Below are positions 1-9,290 of a DNA stretch of 64,000 nt, piece after piece; the first letter of the stretch is position 1; each line of letters starts with the position of its first letter. The position numbers were made by a program, and so were the translations under genes. Origin of the DNA: Chelatococcus caeni (lineage in GTDB: Bacteria > Pseudomonadota > Alphaproteobacteria > Rhizobiales > Beijerinckiaceae); assembly GCF_014196925.1 (NCBI RefSeq), contig NZ_JACIEN010000003.1, positions 558,001-622,000 on the forward strand, given 5' to 3'. The notes beneath the pieces are model-generated. The model made no database searches and was not told the DNA's origin. It was given only the letters and a program-made list of their open reading frames with translations.

Positions 1-1083
1 CACCAGGGCGGATTCGATGAAGGTGAAGCTCTCCGGGCTGATGAAGCCCTGGCGCGTGGCAAAGAAGGTGCCCGCGAAGCCGCCGAACATCGCCCCAATG
101 GCGAAGGCGGAGAGCTTGACGCGCGTCGCGTTCACCCCGAGCGCCCGGCAGGCCACCTCGTCCTCGCGCAGCGCCTCCCAGGCGCGGCCGATGGGCAGGC
201 GCCGCAGGCGTGCCGCGATCACCGCCGTCAGCACCACGAGCACCAGGATGAGATAGTAGAGAAACAACACCCGGTGCATGGAGGAGAAGGAGAGGCCGAA
301 GAGCTCGTGGAAGGGCACCTCGCCCTCGGGGGCCGTACGCGCGAAGGGCGCGCCGAAGAAGCTCGGCCGCGGGATGTTGGTGATGCCGTTCGGCCCGCCG
401 GTCAGCGCACCCCAGTTGATGAGGATGATGCGGATGATCTCGCCGAAGCCGAGCGTCACGATGGCGAGATAGTCGCCGCGCAGGCGCAGCACCGGAAAGC
501 CGAGGATGACGCCGAGAAAGGCGGCCATGATGCCGGCGATCGGCAGGCACATCCAGAACGAGAAGTCGTAGTAGGCCGCAAGGAGCGCGAAGGAATAGGC
601 GCCGATGGCGTAGAAGGCGACGTAGCCGAGATCGAGCAGCCCGGCGAGGCCGACGACGATGTTCAGCCCGAGGCCGAGCATCGTGTAGATGAGCACCGTC
701 GTCGCGGTATCGACGATGTAGCGGTCGGCAATCGGCAGGAAGGGCAGCGCGAAGGCGAGAAGGCAGGCCGCGACCCCGATGGCCGTCTGCGACACGAGCC
801 CGCCGCGCACCGTGCGCGCGCCGCCCTGGGCGAGGCGCCCGCGCAGCTCCCTGAGCTCGGGCCTGAACAGGGCGAGCAGGAAGCGGCCGACGGCCACGAC
901 GAGCCCGGCGATCACCACCTGGTCGAAGCGATAGACGATGCCGAGCCCCTGCCCCGGCGTCTCCTGCAGGCGAAAGCCGACGAGCGGAAGCGCGATGCCG
1001 ATCATGATGATGCCGGCGATCGCCGCCTCGCGCAGCGCTGCGCGCAGCCTGTCGGTGACCGGGGAAGCGGAGGAGGCTTGCAT
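1..1083 (-). CDS. livM: Branched-chain amino acid ABC transporter permease LivM (C-terminus cut by window edge)
   Basis: Inner-membrane permease of a Liv-type (HAAT) importer, working with the LivH and binding protein encoded just upstream. About 361 codons are visible from an ATG at 1083; the 3' end lies beyond base 1. The first ~80 residues form the long N-terminal extension with two hydrophobic segments seen in long LivM proteins. The family core follows, with GLGLNIVVGLAGLLDLGYVAFYA-type sequence around residues 137-160 and LRGDYLAIVTLGFGEI around 201-216. It lies 83 bp downstream of the binding-protein gene on the same strand, so it is probably co-transcribed; livG and livF are expected past the left edge. 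The substrate is inferred from the family only. Confidence 0.93.
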   Translation of the reverse strand, partial: MQASSASPVTDRLRAALREAAIAGIIMIGIALPLVGFRLQETPGQGLGIVYRFDQVVIAGLVVAVGRFLLALFRPELRELRGRLAQGGARTVRGGLVSQTAIGVAACLLAFALPFLPIADRYIVDTATTVLIYTMLGLGLNIVVGLAGLLDLGYVAFYAIGAYSFALLAAYYDFSFWMCLPIAGIMAAFLGVILGFPVLRLRGDYLAIVTLGFGEIIRIILINWGALTGGPNGITNIPRPSFFGAPFARTAPEGEVPFHELFGLSFSSMHRVLFLYYLILVLVVLTAVIAARLRRLPIGRAWEALREDEVACRALGVNATRVKLSAFAIGAMFGGFAGTFFATRQGFISPESFTFIESALV

Positions 1084-1166
1084 CGCGGGCTCTCGATGCC
1101 GACGGAATTCAGGAAGGCGGCAGATGAAGGAAACGGAGCGGGCCGGCGGCCCGCTCCGGCAAAGGA

Positions 1167-2270
1167 TCAGAGCTTCGTCGGCGCATAGGCGCCGTCGCGC
1201 CACTCGAAGATGACGTATTCGGGGTCGATGAGGTCGCCCTTGGCGTCGAAGCGGAAGGTGCCGACCACCGTCTCGAAACCGTTGGCGCGCAGGTCCGCGG
1301 CCACCGCCTCGGGCTCCTTGCCAGCCCGCGCGACGGAATCGGCCAGCGCCTGCACGGCGGCATAGTAGTAGAAGGCGAAGTTGTCCGGCTCGCCGCTCTT
1401 CTTCAGCTCCTCGTAGACGCTCTGGGCCGAAGGCTTCGCCTTCACGTCGGCGCTGAAGGTGAAGAGCGTGCCCGCCCCGCCCTCGCCGGCGATGGACCAG
1501 AACTCGTTGGTGGCGAGGCCGTCCGCGCCGACGAAGCGCGTCTCGAGGCCGGCCTGGCGCGCCTGGCGCACGATGAGGCCGAGCTCGGTGTGATAGCCGC
1601 CGTAATAGACGACATCGATGCCCTCCTGCTTCAGGCGGGCGACGAGGGCCGAGAAGTCTCGCTCGCCCGCGTTGACGGAGCCTTCGTAGGCGGGCTTCAC
1701 GCCGGCCTCGGCGAGCGTCTTCTTGGCCGCCTCGGCAAGACCCTGGCCATAGACCTGCTTGTCGTGGACGATGGCGACCTTCTTGTCCTTGAACTTCTCG
1801 GCGATGTACTTGGCCGCGACGACGCCCTGCTGGTCGTCGCGGCCGCAGGCCCGGAAGACGAGCTTCATGCCGCGCTCGGTCAGCTCCGGCGAGGTCGCCG
1901 AGGCGGTCATCATCAGGATGCCTTCCTCGTCATAGACGCCGGAGGCGGCGATCGAAGCGCCGGAGCACAGGTGGCCGACGACGAAGCGGATGCCCTTCGA
2001 CACCACCTGGTTGGCGGCGCTCACCGCGCTCTTGGGGTCGCACTGGTCGTCGGCGATCTCGAGCACGAGCTTCTCGCCCTTGATGCCGCCCTTGTCGTTG
2101 ATGGCCTTCACCGCGGCCTCGGCGCCGAGCCGCGCCTGGGCGCCGATGGCGGCGATCTGCCCGCCGGTGGCGGGGATGCCGAGGGCGAAGGTCACGTCCG
2201 CCCGCGCGGGCGCCGCCGCCAGAAGCGCGGCGGCACAGGCGGACAGCATCAGTTTCGTCATCGCATTCAT
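1167..2270 (-). CDS. livJ: Branched-chain amino acid ABC transporter substrate-binding protein (LivJ/LivK family)
   Basis: Periplasmic type I binding protein of 367 residues. A Sec signal peptide (MNAMTKLMLSACAAALLAAA, predicted cleavage after ARA near residue 24) precedes the mature sequence starting DVTFALGIPATG. The DDQCDP and GHLCSG motifs supply the cysteine pair that forms the conserved disulfide of LIV-binding proteins. The SASATSP-like ligand-loop region (MMTASATSPELT) and the AIVHDKQVYGQG segment are typical of the family. It lies between livH and livM on the minus strand, an ordinary Liv operon arrangement. Leucine, isoleucine or valine are likely ligands, but related amino acids or amides cannot be excluded. 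Confidence 0.93.
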   Translation of the reverse strand: MNAMTKLMLSACAAALLAAAPARADVTFALGIPATGGQIAAIGAQARLGAEAAVKAINDKGGIKGEKLVLEIADDQCDPKSAVSAANQVVSKGIRFVVGHLCSGASIAASGVYDEEGILMMTASATSPELTERGMKLVFRACGRDDQQGVVAAKYIAEKFKDKKVAIVHDKQVYGQGLAEAAKKTLAEAGVKPAYEGSVNAGERDFSALVARLKQEGIDVVYYGGYHTELGLIVRQARQAGLETRFVGADGLATNEFWSIAGEGGAGTLFTFSADVKAKPSAQSVYEELKKSGEPDNFAFYYYAAVQALADSVARAGKEPEAVAADLRANGFETVVGTFRFDAKGDLIDPEYVIFEWRDGAYAPTKL

Positions 2271-2330
2271 GGTCTTTCCTCCCTTAACCGCCCCGTCCGG
2301 CAGCGCCGGCGGTGCGCAGGTCTCGCGCGC

Positions 2331-3245
<915 letters not shown>

Positions 3246-3323
3246 GGCGTTTCCCCCCTTTTATTATGCGGCCTTATGAGCTGCCACGAGACTACTCGCG
3301 GCCCGCGCTTTTGCAAGAGGATG

Positions 3324-3340
3324 GGTCAGTGCAACTGACC
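3324..3340. promoter_or_regulatory. Inverted repeat GGTCAGT-GCA-ACTGACC upstream of livH
   Basis: A perfect 7-bp inverted repeat with a 3-bp centre lies between the fumarylacetoacetate-hydrolase family gene and livH, about 80 bp upstream of the livH start. It is not followed by a T-run on the minus strand, so an operator fits better than a terminator. The TGGTC...GACC core resembles sites bound by FadR-subfamily GntR repressors. That identification is inference, and no regulator gene lies nearby. Confidence 0.4.
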
Positions 3341-3441
3341 AACACCGCATGTGCAAGGCACCAGCCGGCTGCCTAGAGGAGCATTCCCGCCGCCACGAGG
3401 CAATGGGCGCAGGTGTCTGGCGCAGCCTTCGCCGATCGCTC

Positions 3442-4152
3442 TCAGGCTCCGTCGGGCGAAGACGGCTGCGTGATCGTCACCGTCAGCGGCGTGAGGCCCG
3501 CAATCGTCGCCTCGATGACGTCCCCCGGCACCACCGCCCCGACGCCGGCCGGCGTCCCCGTCATGACGAGGTCGCCGGGCTCCAGCCGGTAGAAGCGCGA
3601 GAGGATGGACAGCATGGGCGCCACCGGCCAGATCATGTCGGCGATGTCGCCGCGCTGGCGCGTTGCGCCATTGACCTTGAGCTCCATCGCCGCGCGCTCG
3701 AAGGGGCCCATCTCCGCGGCCGGCGTGATGGCGCCGACCGGCGCCGACTGCTCCACGTTCTTGGCGAAGTCCCACGGCCGGGCCAGATCCTTCGCCGCCG
3801 CCTGCAGGTCGCGCCGCGTCATGTCGAGGCCGACGGCATAGCCGAAGACGATCTTCGCCGCCGCTTCCTCGTCGAGGTCCTGCCCCGCCCCGTCGATGGC
3901 GACGACCATCTCGAGCTCGAAGTGATAGTTCTTCGTCTGCCGCGGATAGGCGATCTCGCCGCCCCCCGGCACCACCGTCTCGGCCCATTTGGTGAAGAAG
4001 AAGGGCGGCTCGCGGTCCGGGTCGCGCCCCATCTCGCGTGCGTGCTCGGCGTAGTTGCGCCCGACGCAGAACACGCGGCGCACCGGGAAGCCGGCCTCGC
4101 GGCCGACCACGGGAATGACGGGCGTGGGCGGCAGGGCGAACAGCGTCTTCAT
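3442..4152 (-). CDS. Fumarylacetoacetate hydrolase family protein (fumarylpyruvate hydrolase-like)
   Basis: Metal-dependent C-C bond hydrolase of 236 residues, the short single-domain FAH form. The metal ligands are visible as E79-x-E81 in NYHFELEMVVAI and D110 in GYAVGLDMTRRDLQ. The segments CVGRNYAEHAREMG and EPPFFFTKWAE match short FAH enzymes such as fumarylpyruvate hydrolase and the hydrolase/decarboxylases of aromatic catabolism. The C-terminal PGDLVMTGTPAGVGAVVPGD is the family signature. It stands alone between livH and ribA, with no aromatic-pathway neighbours, so the true substrate (acylpyruvate or oxaloacetate-like) is unknown. Confidence 0.88.
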   Translation of the reverse strand: MKTLFALPPTPVIPVVGREAGFPVRRVFCVGRNYAEHAREMGRDPDREPPFFFTKWAETVVPGGGEIAYPRQTKNYHFELEMVVAIDGAGQDLDEEAAAKIVFGYAVGLDMTRRDLQAAAKDLARPWDFAKNVEQSAPVGAITPAAEMGPFERAAMELKVNGATRQRGDIADMIWPVAPMLSILSRFYRLEPGDLVMTGTPAGVGAVVPGDVIEATIAGLTPLTVTITQPSSPDGA

Positions 4153-4248
4153 CGGCGGCCTCTCGGAATCGTCGCAACGCCCCTGCTATAGGCCATGGAC
4201 AAGGGCGCGTCGACGCCCGCCGGCGGCCGACCGGGCCGGAACGAAGAA

Positions 4249-4276
4249 CGCCGACGGACCGTGAGGTCTGTCGGCG
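4249..4276 (-). terminator. Probable terminator downstream of ribA
   Basis: Two 12-bp arms (4249-4260 and 4265-4276) pair with one G.U/A.C mismatch around a 4-nt loop. On the minus strand the stem is followed by TTCTTCGTT. It begins about 30 nt after the ribA stop codon, the expected place for intrinsic termination. Confidence 0.5.
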
Positions 4277-4307
4277 CCGTTGCTCTAGGCGAGGTGCCCT
4301 CGCCCGG

Positions 4308-5417
4308 TCAGTCGCGCGGCGGCAGATGCGCCGACAGCGCGTCGATGTCGATGAAGTGGCCGGCACGCTCGCGCTTGGCCGCGAGATAGCGGATGTTCTC
4401 GCTGGTCGGCCGGCCGATCACGCGCTGCTCGTCGACGACGGCAAGGCCCGCCGCCTTCAGGGCCGCGATCTTCTCCGGGTTGTTGGTCATGATGCTGACG
4501 CTCGCGACGCCGAGCTGGCGCAGCATCTCGGCGGCAAAGTCGAACCGGCGCTGGTCGAGCCCGAAGCCGAGGATCTCGTCCGCGTCATAGGTGTCGAAGC
4601 CCTGCGCCTGCAGCTTGTAGGCGCGCATCTTGTTGGCGATGCCGTTGCCGCGCCCTTCCTGGTCGAGATAGAGCAGGATGCCGCCGCCGTTCTCCGCCAT
4701 CCACTGCACGGTATTGCGCAACTGGTCGCCGCAGTCGCACTTGAGGCTGCCGAAGAGGTCGCCGGTGAGGCAGGCCGAGTGCAGGCGCACCGGCACCGTC
4801 TGCGCGAGGTCCGGCCGGCCGACGACGATGGCCACCTGGTCGCGCAGCCCCTCGCCGCCGCGGAAGACGACGAACTCCGTCTCGCTGGCCCCCTCGAGCG
4901 GCACCGGCGCGCGCCCGACGATGCGCAGCGAACGCACCTGGCTGCGGCGGAAGGCGGCGATGTCGTCTTCAGAGACGGCCACCACATCGGCCAGCGCCGG
5001 ATCCTCCGCCGAGACCGACACGGTGACGACCGCCGGCAGGACGAGCGACAGGCGCGCGAGTTCGAGCGCCGCCTCGTCGAGCGGCTGCAGGCAGCCGACG
5101 GGCGCATCAAGCCGCGCATCGCTCGCGAGCGACAGATGCATCACCCGCCGCAGGTCGATCTCGGGCAGGGCGATGATGCCGGCGCTCGCCCGTTCCGCCC
5201 CGAGGCGCCGCAGGCGCGCCGTTGGCAGCACGAGCCGGGCCCGATCGGCCGCCTTGCGCTCCAGCGCCGCCGCGAGTTCCTCGTCGAGGCCCTCGATCCC
5301 CACAGCCAGCACCGACGTGCCGCGCCCGGTGATGCGGACCGGGCGGCCTGCACGGAACTCCGCCAGCGCCCGCTCGACGCTGATCTGGCCGCGATCCTTG
5401 ATAAAATCTGAACTCAT
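4308..5417 (-). CDS. ribA: GTP cyclohydrolase II, long alphaproteobacterial form
   Basis: Converts GTP to 2,5-diamino-6-ribosylamino-4(3H)-pyrimidinone 5'-phosphate, formate and pyrophosphate, the first committed step of riboflavin synthesis. The 369-residue protein has an N-terminal domain of about 165 residues and a GCHII domain. The N-terminal domain lacks the acidic DDEDREN-type motif of DHBP synthase. The zinc ligands are C216, C227 and C229, in SACLTGDLFGSLKCDCG. The LDQEGRGNGI motif (251-260) and DTYDADEILGFGLDQR (275-290) follow. The ATG at 5417 was chosen because it begins the conserved N-terminus; an in-frame ATG at 5441 is possible. It diverges from the RibD-domain gene at 5652, with a small palindrome ACACATGTGT at 5492-5501 between them. 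No FMN riboswitch was recognised, and this copy may serve the neighbouring cluster rather than bulk flavin synthesis. Confidence 0.92.
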   Translation of the reverse strand: MSSDFIKDRGQISVERALAEFRAGRPVRITGRGTSVLAVGIEGLDEELAAALERKAADRARLVLPTARLRRLGAERASAGIIALPEIDLRRVMHLSLASDARLDAPVGCLQPLDEAALELARLSLVLPAVVTVSVSAEDPALADVVAVSEDDIAAFRRSQVRSLRIVGRAPVPLEGASETEFVVFRGGEGLRDQVAIVVGRPDLAQTVPVRLHSACLTGDLFGSLKCDCGDQLRNTVQWMAENGGGILLYLDQEGRGNGIANKMRAYKLQAQGFDTYDADEILGFGLDQRRFDFAAEMLRQLGVASVSIMTNNPEKIAALKAAGLAVVDEQRVIGRPTSENIRYLAAKRERAGHFIDIDALSAHLPPRD

Positions 5418-5651
5418 CGGCGGTGAACTCTCGTGGGCCATAGCTCTGTGGCCGTGAAATCTGCCGGTCCTCACGAACCGCAAAACATGCGACACATGTG
5501 TATTGAAACGAGGTCCGGCAAGGTTCTTCCTGCTGCGCGACGGCTGATATGTCTCCTGCGGCGCCGGCCATGCCATGGCGGCACGGCCGTTGCGGATGTA
5601 TGAACAGGGCATGCCTTCGACGAACGACGATGCCCCACCCGGCGGGAAACC

Positions 5652-6452
5652 ATGCAGCAGCAAGAGGGCCCTGTGACCACACCCGACGAGATGGACGGGA
5701 GTTCCACGCCGGTGGATTGCTTATCACATCGCGCGCTTGCGCGCATAGCCGATGTACCGGAGGGCGCCAGCCTCGTCGTCGCACAGCTCGGACAGTCGCT
5801 CGACGGGCGCATCGCGACGCCGACGGGTGATTCCCGCTACATCAACCGCGCTGCGGCGCTCGACCACCTCCATCGCCTGCGGGCGGCCGTCGATGCGGTC
5901 GTCGTCGGCGTCGGCACGGTCATCGCGGATGATCCGCAGCTCACCGTCCGGCGCGTTGCCGGCCGCAACCCCGCCCGCGTCGTGCTCGACCCGCGCGGGC
6001 GCCTGCCGCCGGACGCCCGCTGCATGACGAGCCCGGACGCGCGGCGCCTCGTGGTGGGCGGCGCCTCCGTCCCGCGCCCGGCCGGGGTCGAGGAGGTCGT
6101 CCTGCCGCTTGCCGGCAGCCGGCTCGATCCGCACGCCATCGTCGCGGCGCTCGCCGCCCGCGGGCTACGCCGCCTGCTGATCGAGGGTGGCGCGCGCACC
6201 ATCTCGGCCTTCCTCGATGCCGGCTGCATCGACCGGCTGCACCTCCTCGTCGCGCCCATCATCATCGGCTCGGGACGGGCCGGGCTCGAGCTTGCGCCCA
6301 TCGGCCCGCTAAGCGAGGCGCTCAGGCCGGCAACCGACATCTATCTGCTTGCCGACGGGGACGTTCTGTTCGACTGTGACATGAGGCGCCGCAACGTGGA
6401 GGCCAGCCTTGTCGCCGAGACCGATGCACGAGGGTTACGGCCCGGCGGCTAA
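5652..6452 (+). CDS. RibD C-terminal (reductase) domain protein, stand-alone
   Basis: A 266-residue protein of the dihydrofolate-reductase-like fold used by the reductase half of RibD. The NADPH and substrate motifs are visible: AQLGQSLDGRIATPTGDS (about 44-61), VVVGVGTVIADDPQLTVR (about 83-100) and LLIEGGARTISAFLDAG (about 176-192). The zinc deaminase domain of bifunctional RibD is absent. Predicted activity is NADPH reduction of the ribosyl side chain of a pyrimidine intermediate to ribityl, which would act after the product of the divergent ribA. The start is uncertain: ATG 5652 or GTG 5673, the latter behind an AAGAGGG sequence. Its 3' end overlaps the cytochrome b561 gene by 44 bp. Confidence 0.88.
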   Translation: MQQQEGPVTTPDEMDGSSTPVDCLSHRALARIADVPEGASLVVAQLGQSLDGRIATPTGDSRYINRAAALDHLHRLRAAVDAVVVGVGTVIADDPQLTVRRVAGRNPARVVLDPRGRLPPDARCMTSPDARRLVVGGASVPRPAGVEEVVLPLAGSRLDPHAIVAALAARGLRRLLIEGGARTISAFLDAGCIDRLHLLVAPIIIGSGRAGLELAPIGPLSEALRPATDIYLLADGDVLFDCDMRRRNVEASLVAETDARGLRPGG

Positions 6453-6960
6453 GTGGCTGCACTGGCTCACCGCCCTCGCCATCCTGACCACGATCCCGCT
6501 CGGCATCGCCATGGTCAACGCGGCGCCGGGCCCGACGCAGAACACCCTCTACGACCTGCACCGCTCCTTCGGCGTCACGGTGCTCACCCTGGCGGCCGTG
6601 CGCCTTTCGGTCCGCCTCGTGCGCGGAGCGCCGGCGCCCCATCCCTCGCTCGGCCGCCTGCTGCAGATCCTGTCCCTCACGGTGCACCGGGCGCTCTACG
6701 TGCTCATCTTCCTGGTGCCGCTGCTCGGCTGGGCCGGGACTTCGGCCTTCGGGGCGCAGATCACGGTCTTCGGCCTCTTCGTGCTGCCGCCGATCCTCCC
6801 CAAGGACGAGGCCCTGTCGGAGACGCTGCTCGGCCTGCACAAGCTCGCCGCCTTCACGCTGGCGGCGCTCGCGACCCTGCATATCGGCGCCGGCCTCTGG
6901 CACGGCTTCGTGCGCCGCGACGGGGTGCTGGAGCGGATGCTGCCTGCCCGCCGCTACTGA
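6409..6960 (+). CDS. Cytochrome b561 family membrane protein
   Basis: Four-helix di-haem membrane protein of 183 residues related to CybB/b561. Histidines suited to haem ligation lie in AAKWLHWLTA (helix 1), DLHRSFGV (helix 2), TVHRALYVL (helix 3), and GLHKLAAF and LHIGAGLWH (helix 4). It probably moves electrons between quinol and a redox partner in the inner membrane. The preferred start is TTG at 6409, because GGAGG at 6398-6402 sits 6 nt upstream; an internal ATG at 6424 lacks such a site. The gene begins inside the end of the RibD-domain gene, implying translational coupling. It meets the methyltransferase gene tail to tail with a few bases of overlap. Confidence 0.88.
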   Translation: MSPRPMHEGYGPAAKWLHWLTALAILTTIPLGIAMVNAAPGPTQNTLYDLHRSFGVTVLTLAAVRLSVRLVRGAPAPHPSLGRLLQILSLTVHRALYVLIFLVPLLGWAGTSAFGAQITVFGLFVLPPILPKDEALSETLLGLHKLAAFTLAALATLHIGAGLWHGFVRRDGVLERMLPARRY

Positions 6961-7808
6961 TCGTCTGACGTCGGCACGGCGAGGAGATCGGCGTGACCGA
7001 CAAGGCAGCGCGATGCCTGAGCACGTGCAGCGCGCCAGGCGGCGAGCCGGTCCGCCGCCACCTGTCCGGTCTCGCCCACCGCGGCAGCCGTGCCGTCGGC
7101 GAGCATCGCGACGAGCGCCCGTTCGCGCTCGGTCAGTCGCCAGGGGCTCGCCGCCTCGCTGACGGTATAGCCCGCACCACGAAAGCCGCCCGCGAGAAGC
7201 CCGGTTGCACGCGGCCCGGCCGCCGGACCGAAGCCCTTGTCGCGCTGCTGGTGGGCGAGGAAAGCGCCGTGCACCGCCTCGTCGTCCGGATGAGGCGGCT
7301 CCCAAGCCTCCCGGCCGTCGTAGGTCAGCGCCGTATAGAAGGGCAGCCTTGCCGCCGCGACCGCCTGCACGAAGGCCTCGATCCACGCCGGCGACACGAG
7401 ATCGAATAAGGCGGCCGCCGTCACGAGATCGGTGGGCACCACGAGAAGCGGCCCGATCCCGTCGGAAAGGTCGTGCGCGATGAAGGAAACCGCGACGCGC
7501 CGCCCGGCGGCGGACAGCACCAGGCCACCGGCATCCTCGGCGAGGGTCGCATCGGCCCAGCGGCGCAGTTCCTCGCGCGCTTTCGCGAGCAGGAGGACAT
7601 CGTGATCGACGAGCCGCCAGTACTGCTCCGGGCCGAGCTGTGGCGCCGTCGCCCGGAGGTTGGACCCCGTGCCGCAGCCGAGATCGAGGACATGCACCGG
7701 CTGCCGGTCCGCCACCGCCGCGGCGGTCGCAGCCAGGAGATCGCGGTTGCGCGCCGCATGGTCGGCCGGCTCGCGCAGGGCGAGCCATTCGGCGGAAAAG
7801 CCGCTCAC
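6954..7808 (-). CDS. Class I SAM-dependent methyltransferase
   Basis: A 284-residue protein with a Rossmann methyltransferase motif I, HVLDLGCGTGSNLR (about 39-52), and a following acidic region (RLVDHDVLLLAKAREEL). The substrate is unknown. GTG at 7808 is taken as the start because it overlaps the stop of the upstream glycosyltransferase (GTGA, 7805-7808), the usual coupling arrangement; the frame is open much further upstream but only as a shadow. It is the last gene of a tight minus-strand run: dehydrogenase, PTPS-like protein, GT4, methyltransferase. It probably methylates the product of that cluster, as an inference from context only. Confidence 0.87.
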   Translation of the reverse strand: MSGFSAEWLALREPADHAARNRDLLAATAAAVADRQPVHVLDLGCGTGSNLRATAPQLGPEQYWRLVDHDVLLLAKAREELRRWADATLAEDAGGLVLSAAGRRVAVSFIAHDLSDGIGPLLVVPTDLVTAAALFDLVSPAWIEAFVQAVAAARLPFYTALTYDGREAWEPPHPDDEAVHGAFLAHQQRDKGFGPAAGPRATGLLAGGFRGAGYTVSEAASPWRLTERERALVAMLADGTAAAVGETGQVAADRLAAWRAARAQASRCLVGHADLLAVPTSDDQ

Positions 7809-8866
7809 GCCGCCCTCCCCCGTCCGGCCAGCGAGCGGACGACGCCGGCGATCGCGGCCGCGGCATCGTCCCAGCGCGGCAGCGCCTGTCCCGCATGCCA
7901 GGCGGCATCCGCCATGGCCGAACGCCTCTCCCGGTCGCCAAGGACCGTCTCCAGCGCTGCGGCAAGGGCAGCCGCATCGCCCGGCGGCACCTTGAGCCCG
8001 GCGGCATCGGGCACGCGCTCGTCCGCCGCCCCGACGCGCGTCGTCACGACGGGCAGGCCGCGCGCCAGCGCTTCCGTCAGGACCATGCCGTAGCCCTCGT
8101 AATGCGATGCCATGACGAAGAGGTCGGCGGACGCGTAGGCGCGCTCCAGCGCCGCGTCGTCGCAGGCGCCGGCCAGCGCGATGCGCCCGGAAAGACCCGC
8201 CCCGGCGATCAGCGCCCGCAGCCGCGCCGCCTCCTCCGGCGCACGGTCGAGGCTGCCGACGATGGTGGCACGCCACGGCAGCGTGGAAAGGCGCGCGAGC
8301 GCCGCGACAAGAACGTCATAGCCCTTGCGCGGCGAGACGGCCCCGACGGCGATGAGATGCGGCGGCTCGCCATCGGCGGGCGCGCGAGAGGCCGGATCGG
8401 TGCCCGGTTCCGCGATCGTCAGCCGATCGGCGGCAACACAGAACTCGCTCGCGAGCACCCGGCCCGTCGGCACGCTCGTCGCGACGACGGCATCGACCGC
8501 CGCAAGCGCCGCACGCTCGCTGGCGAGGAGCTGCCGCCGCGCCGCGTCGGAAAGGCCGGTCTCATGGCCGAGCGGATGGTGCACCAGCGCCACGCACCGC
8601 CTGCCGCAGCCGCGCAGCAGGGAGGCCGGCAGGGCGCCGCAGGCGAGCCCGTCGATCAGGAGCACGGCGTCGCGCGGCGTAGCCGCGAAGGCCGCCGCGG
8701 TTGCCGCAAGCTCGGCATCGGTCGGAAAGGGAAAGCCCGCCGCCAGTGGCAGGTGGACGATGTCGACGCCCTGCGCCGGCAGGTCGTTGAGCATCCGTCG
8801 CGCATAGGCGTAGCCGCCCGTCGGGCTGGCGAGGTCGCCCGGAATGGCGAAGACGACGTCAGGCAC
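7805..8866 (-). CDS. GT4-family glycosyltransferase
   Basis: GT-B fold retaining glycosyltransferase of 353 residues. The N-terminal half carries GYAYARRMLNDL. The C-terminal half has LIAVGAVSPRKGYDVLVAAL and the donor-binding E-x7-E motif in HYEGYGMVLTEALARGLPVV, both typical of GT4. The start is GTG at 8866, overlapping the end of the PTPS-like gene by 8 bp; the end overlaps the methyltransferase start by 4 bp. Pterin glucosyltransferases of cyanobacteria are also GT4 enzymes, so glycosylation of a pterin- or pyrimidine-like compound is possible here. The neighbourhood suggests this; the sequence alone does not prove it. Confidence 0.88.
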   Translation of the reverse strand: MPDVVFAIPGDLASPTGGYAYARRMLNDLPAQGVDIVHLPLAAGFPFPTDAELAATAAAFAATPRDAVLLIDGLACGALPASLLRGCGRRCVALVHHPLGHETGLSDAARRQLLASERAALAAVDAVVATSVPTGRVLASEFCVAADRLTIAEPGTDPASRAPADGEPPHLIAVGAVSPRKGYDVLVAALARLSTLPWRATIVGSLDRAPEEAARLRALIAGAGLSGRIALAGACDDAALERAYASADLFVMASHYEGYGMVLTEALARGLPVVTTRVGAADERVPDAAGLKVPPGDAAALAAALETVLGDRERRSAMADAAWHAGQALPRWDDAAAAIAGVVRSLAGRGRAA

Positions 8867-9266
8867 GGGCCACCGGCCCCTCGAACCACGCCCGGGCCAC
8901 GTGGCTCTCGTGCAGCGTCACGCGGATGTGATCGATGCCCTCCCCGCCCGGCCCGAGCGCGCCGCCGCGCGCCGCCTCCGCCATCGCATCGAAGATATGA
9001 CGGCTCAGGAATTCCGTCGTCGTGTTGCGGCCCGCGAACTGCGGCAGGTCGTCGAGGTTGCGGTAGTTGAGCGGCGAGAGCACCGCCTTCAGCGCCTCGT
9101 GGGCGCGGCCGATGTCGACGACCACCCCCTCCGACGTCAGCTCCTTCCGGAAAAAAGCCACATCGACGATGAAGGTCGCCCCGTGCAGGGCCTGCGCCGG
9201 CCCGAACAGGTCACCGCGGAAACTGTGGGCGATCATGACGTGGTCACGAACCTCGACGGCATACAT
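8859..9266 (-). CDS. PTPS/QueD-fold protein with degenerate active site
   Basis: A 135-residue member of the 6-pyruvoyl-tetrahydropterin synthase / 6-carboxy-tetrahydropterin synthase fold. Family landmarks are recognisable: AHSF with H14, LHGATF with H28, GVVVDIGRAHEALK (47-60), LNYRNLDDLPQF (66-77), and TTTEFLS with E85. Against the canonical enzymes, the HGH zinc motif reads H28-G-A30, so one zinc ligand is missing. The catalytic cysteine ahead of HGH is absent, and the D-H of the triad reads N67-Y68. The two glutamates that usually bind the pterin (E85, E120) look retained. This argues for a pterin-like ligand but altered chemistry. The start ATG is well supported by GAGGGAGGG just upstream. 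Confidence 0.85.
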   Translation of the reverse strand: MYAVEVRDHVMIAHSFRGDLFGPAQALHGATFIVDVAFFRKELTSEGVVVDIGRAHEALKAVLSPLNYRNLDDLPQFAGRNTTTEFLSRHIFDAMAEAARGGALGPGGEGIDHIRVTLHESHVARAWFEGPVARA

Positions 9267-9290
9267 GGCACCCTCCCTCGATCGGACTTG

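Noticed and set aside
4308-5417. Bifunctional RibBA.
   Set aside because: The N-terminal domain lacks the acidic metal-binding motif of DHBP synthase.
5418-5651. FMN riboswitch between ribA and the RibD-domain gene.
   Set aside because: The conserved RFN-element core sequences were not found on either strand.
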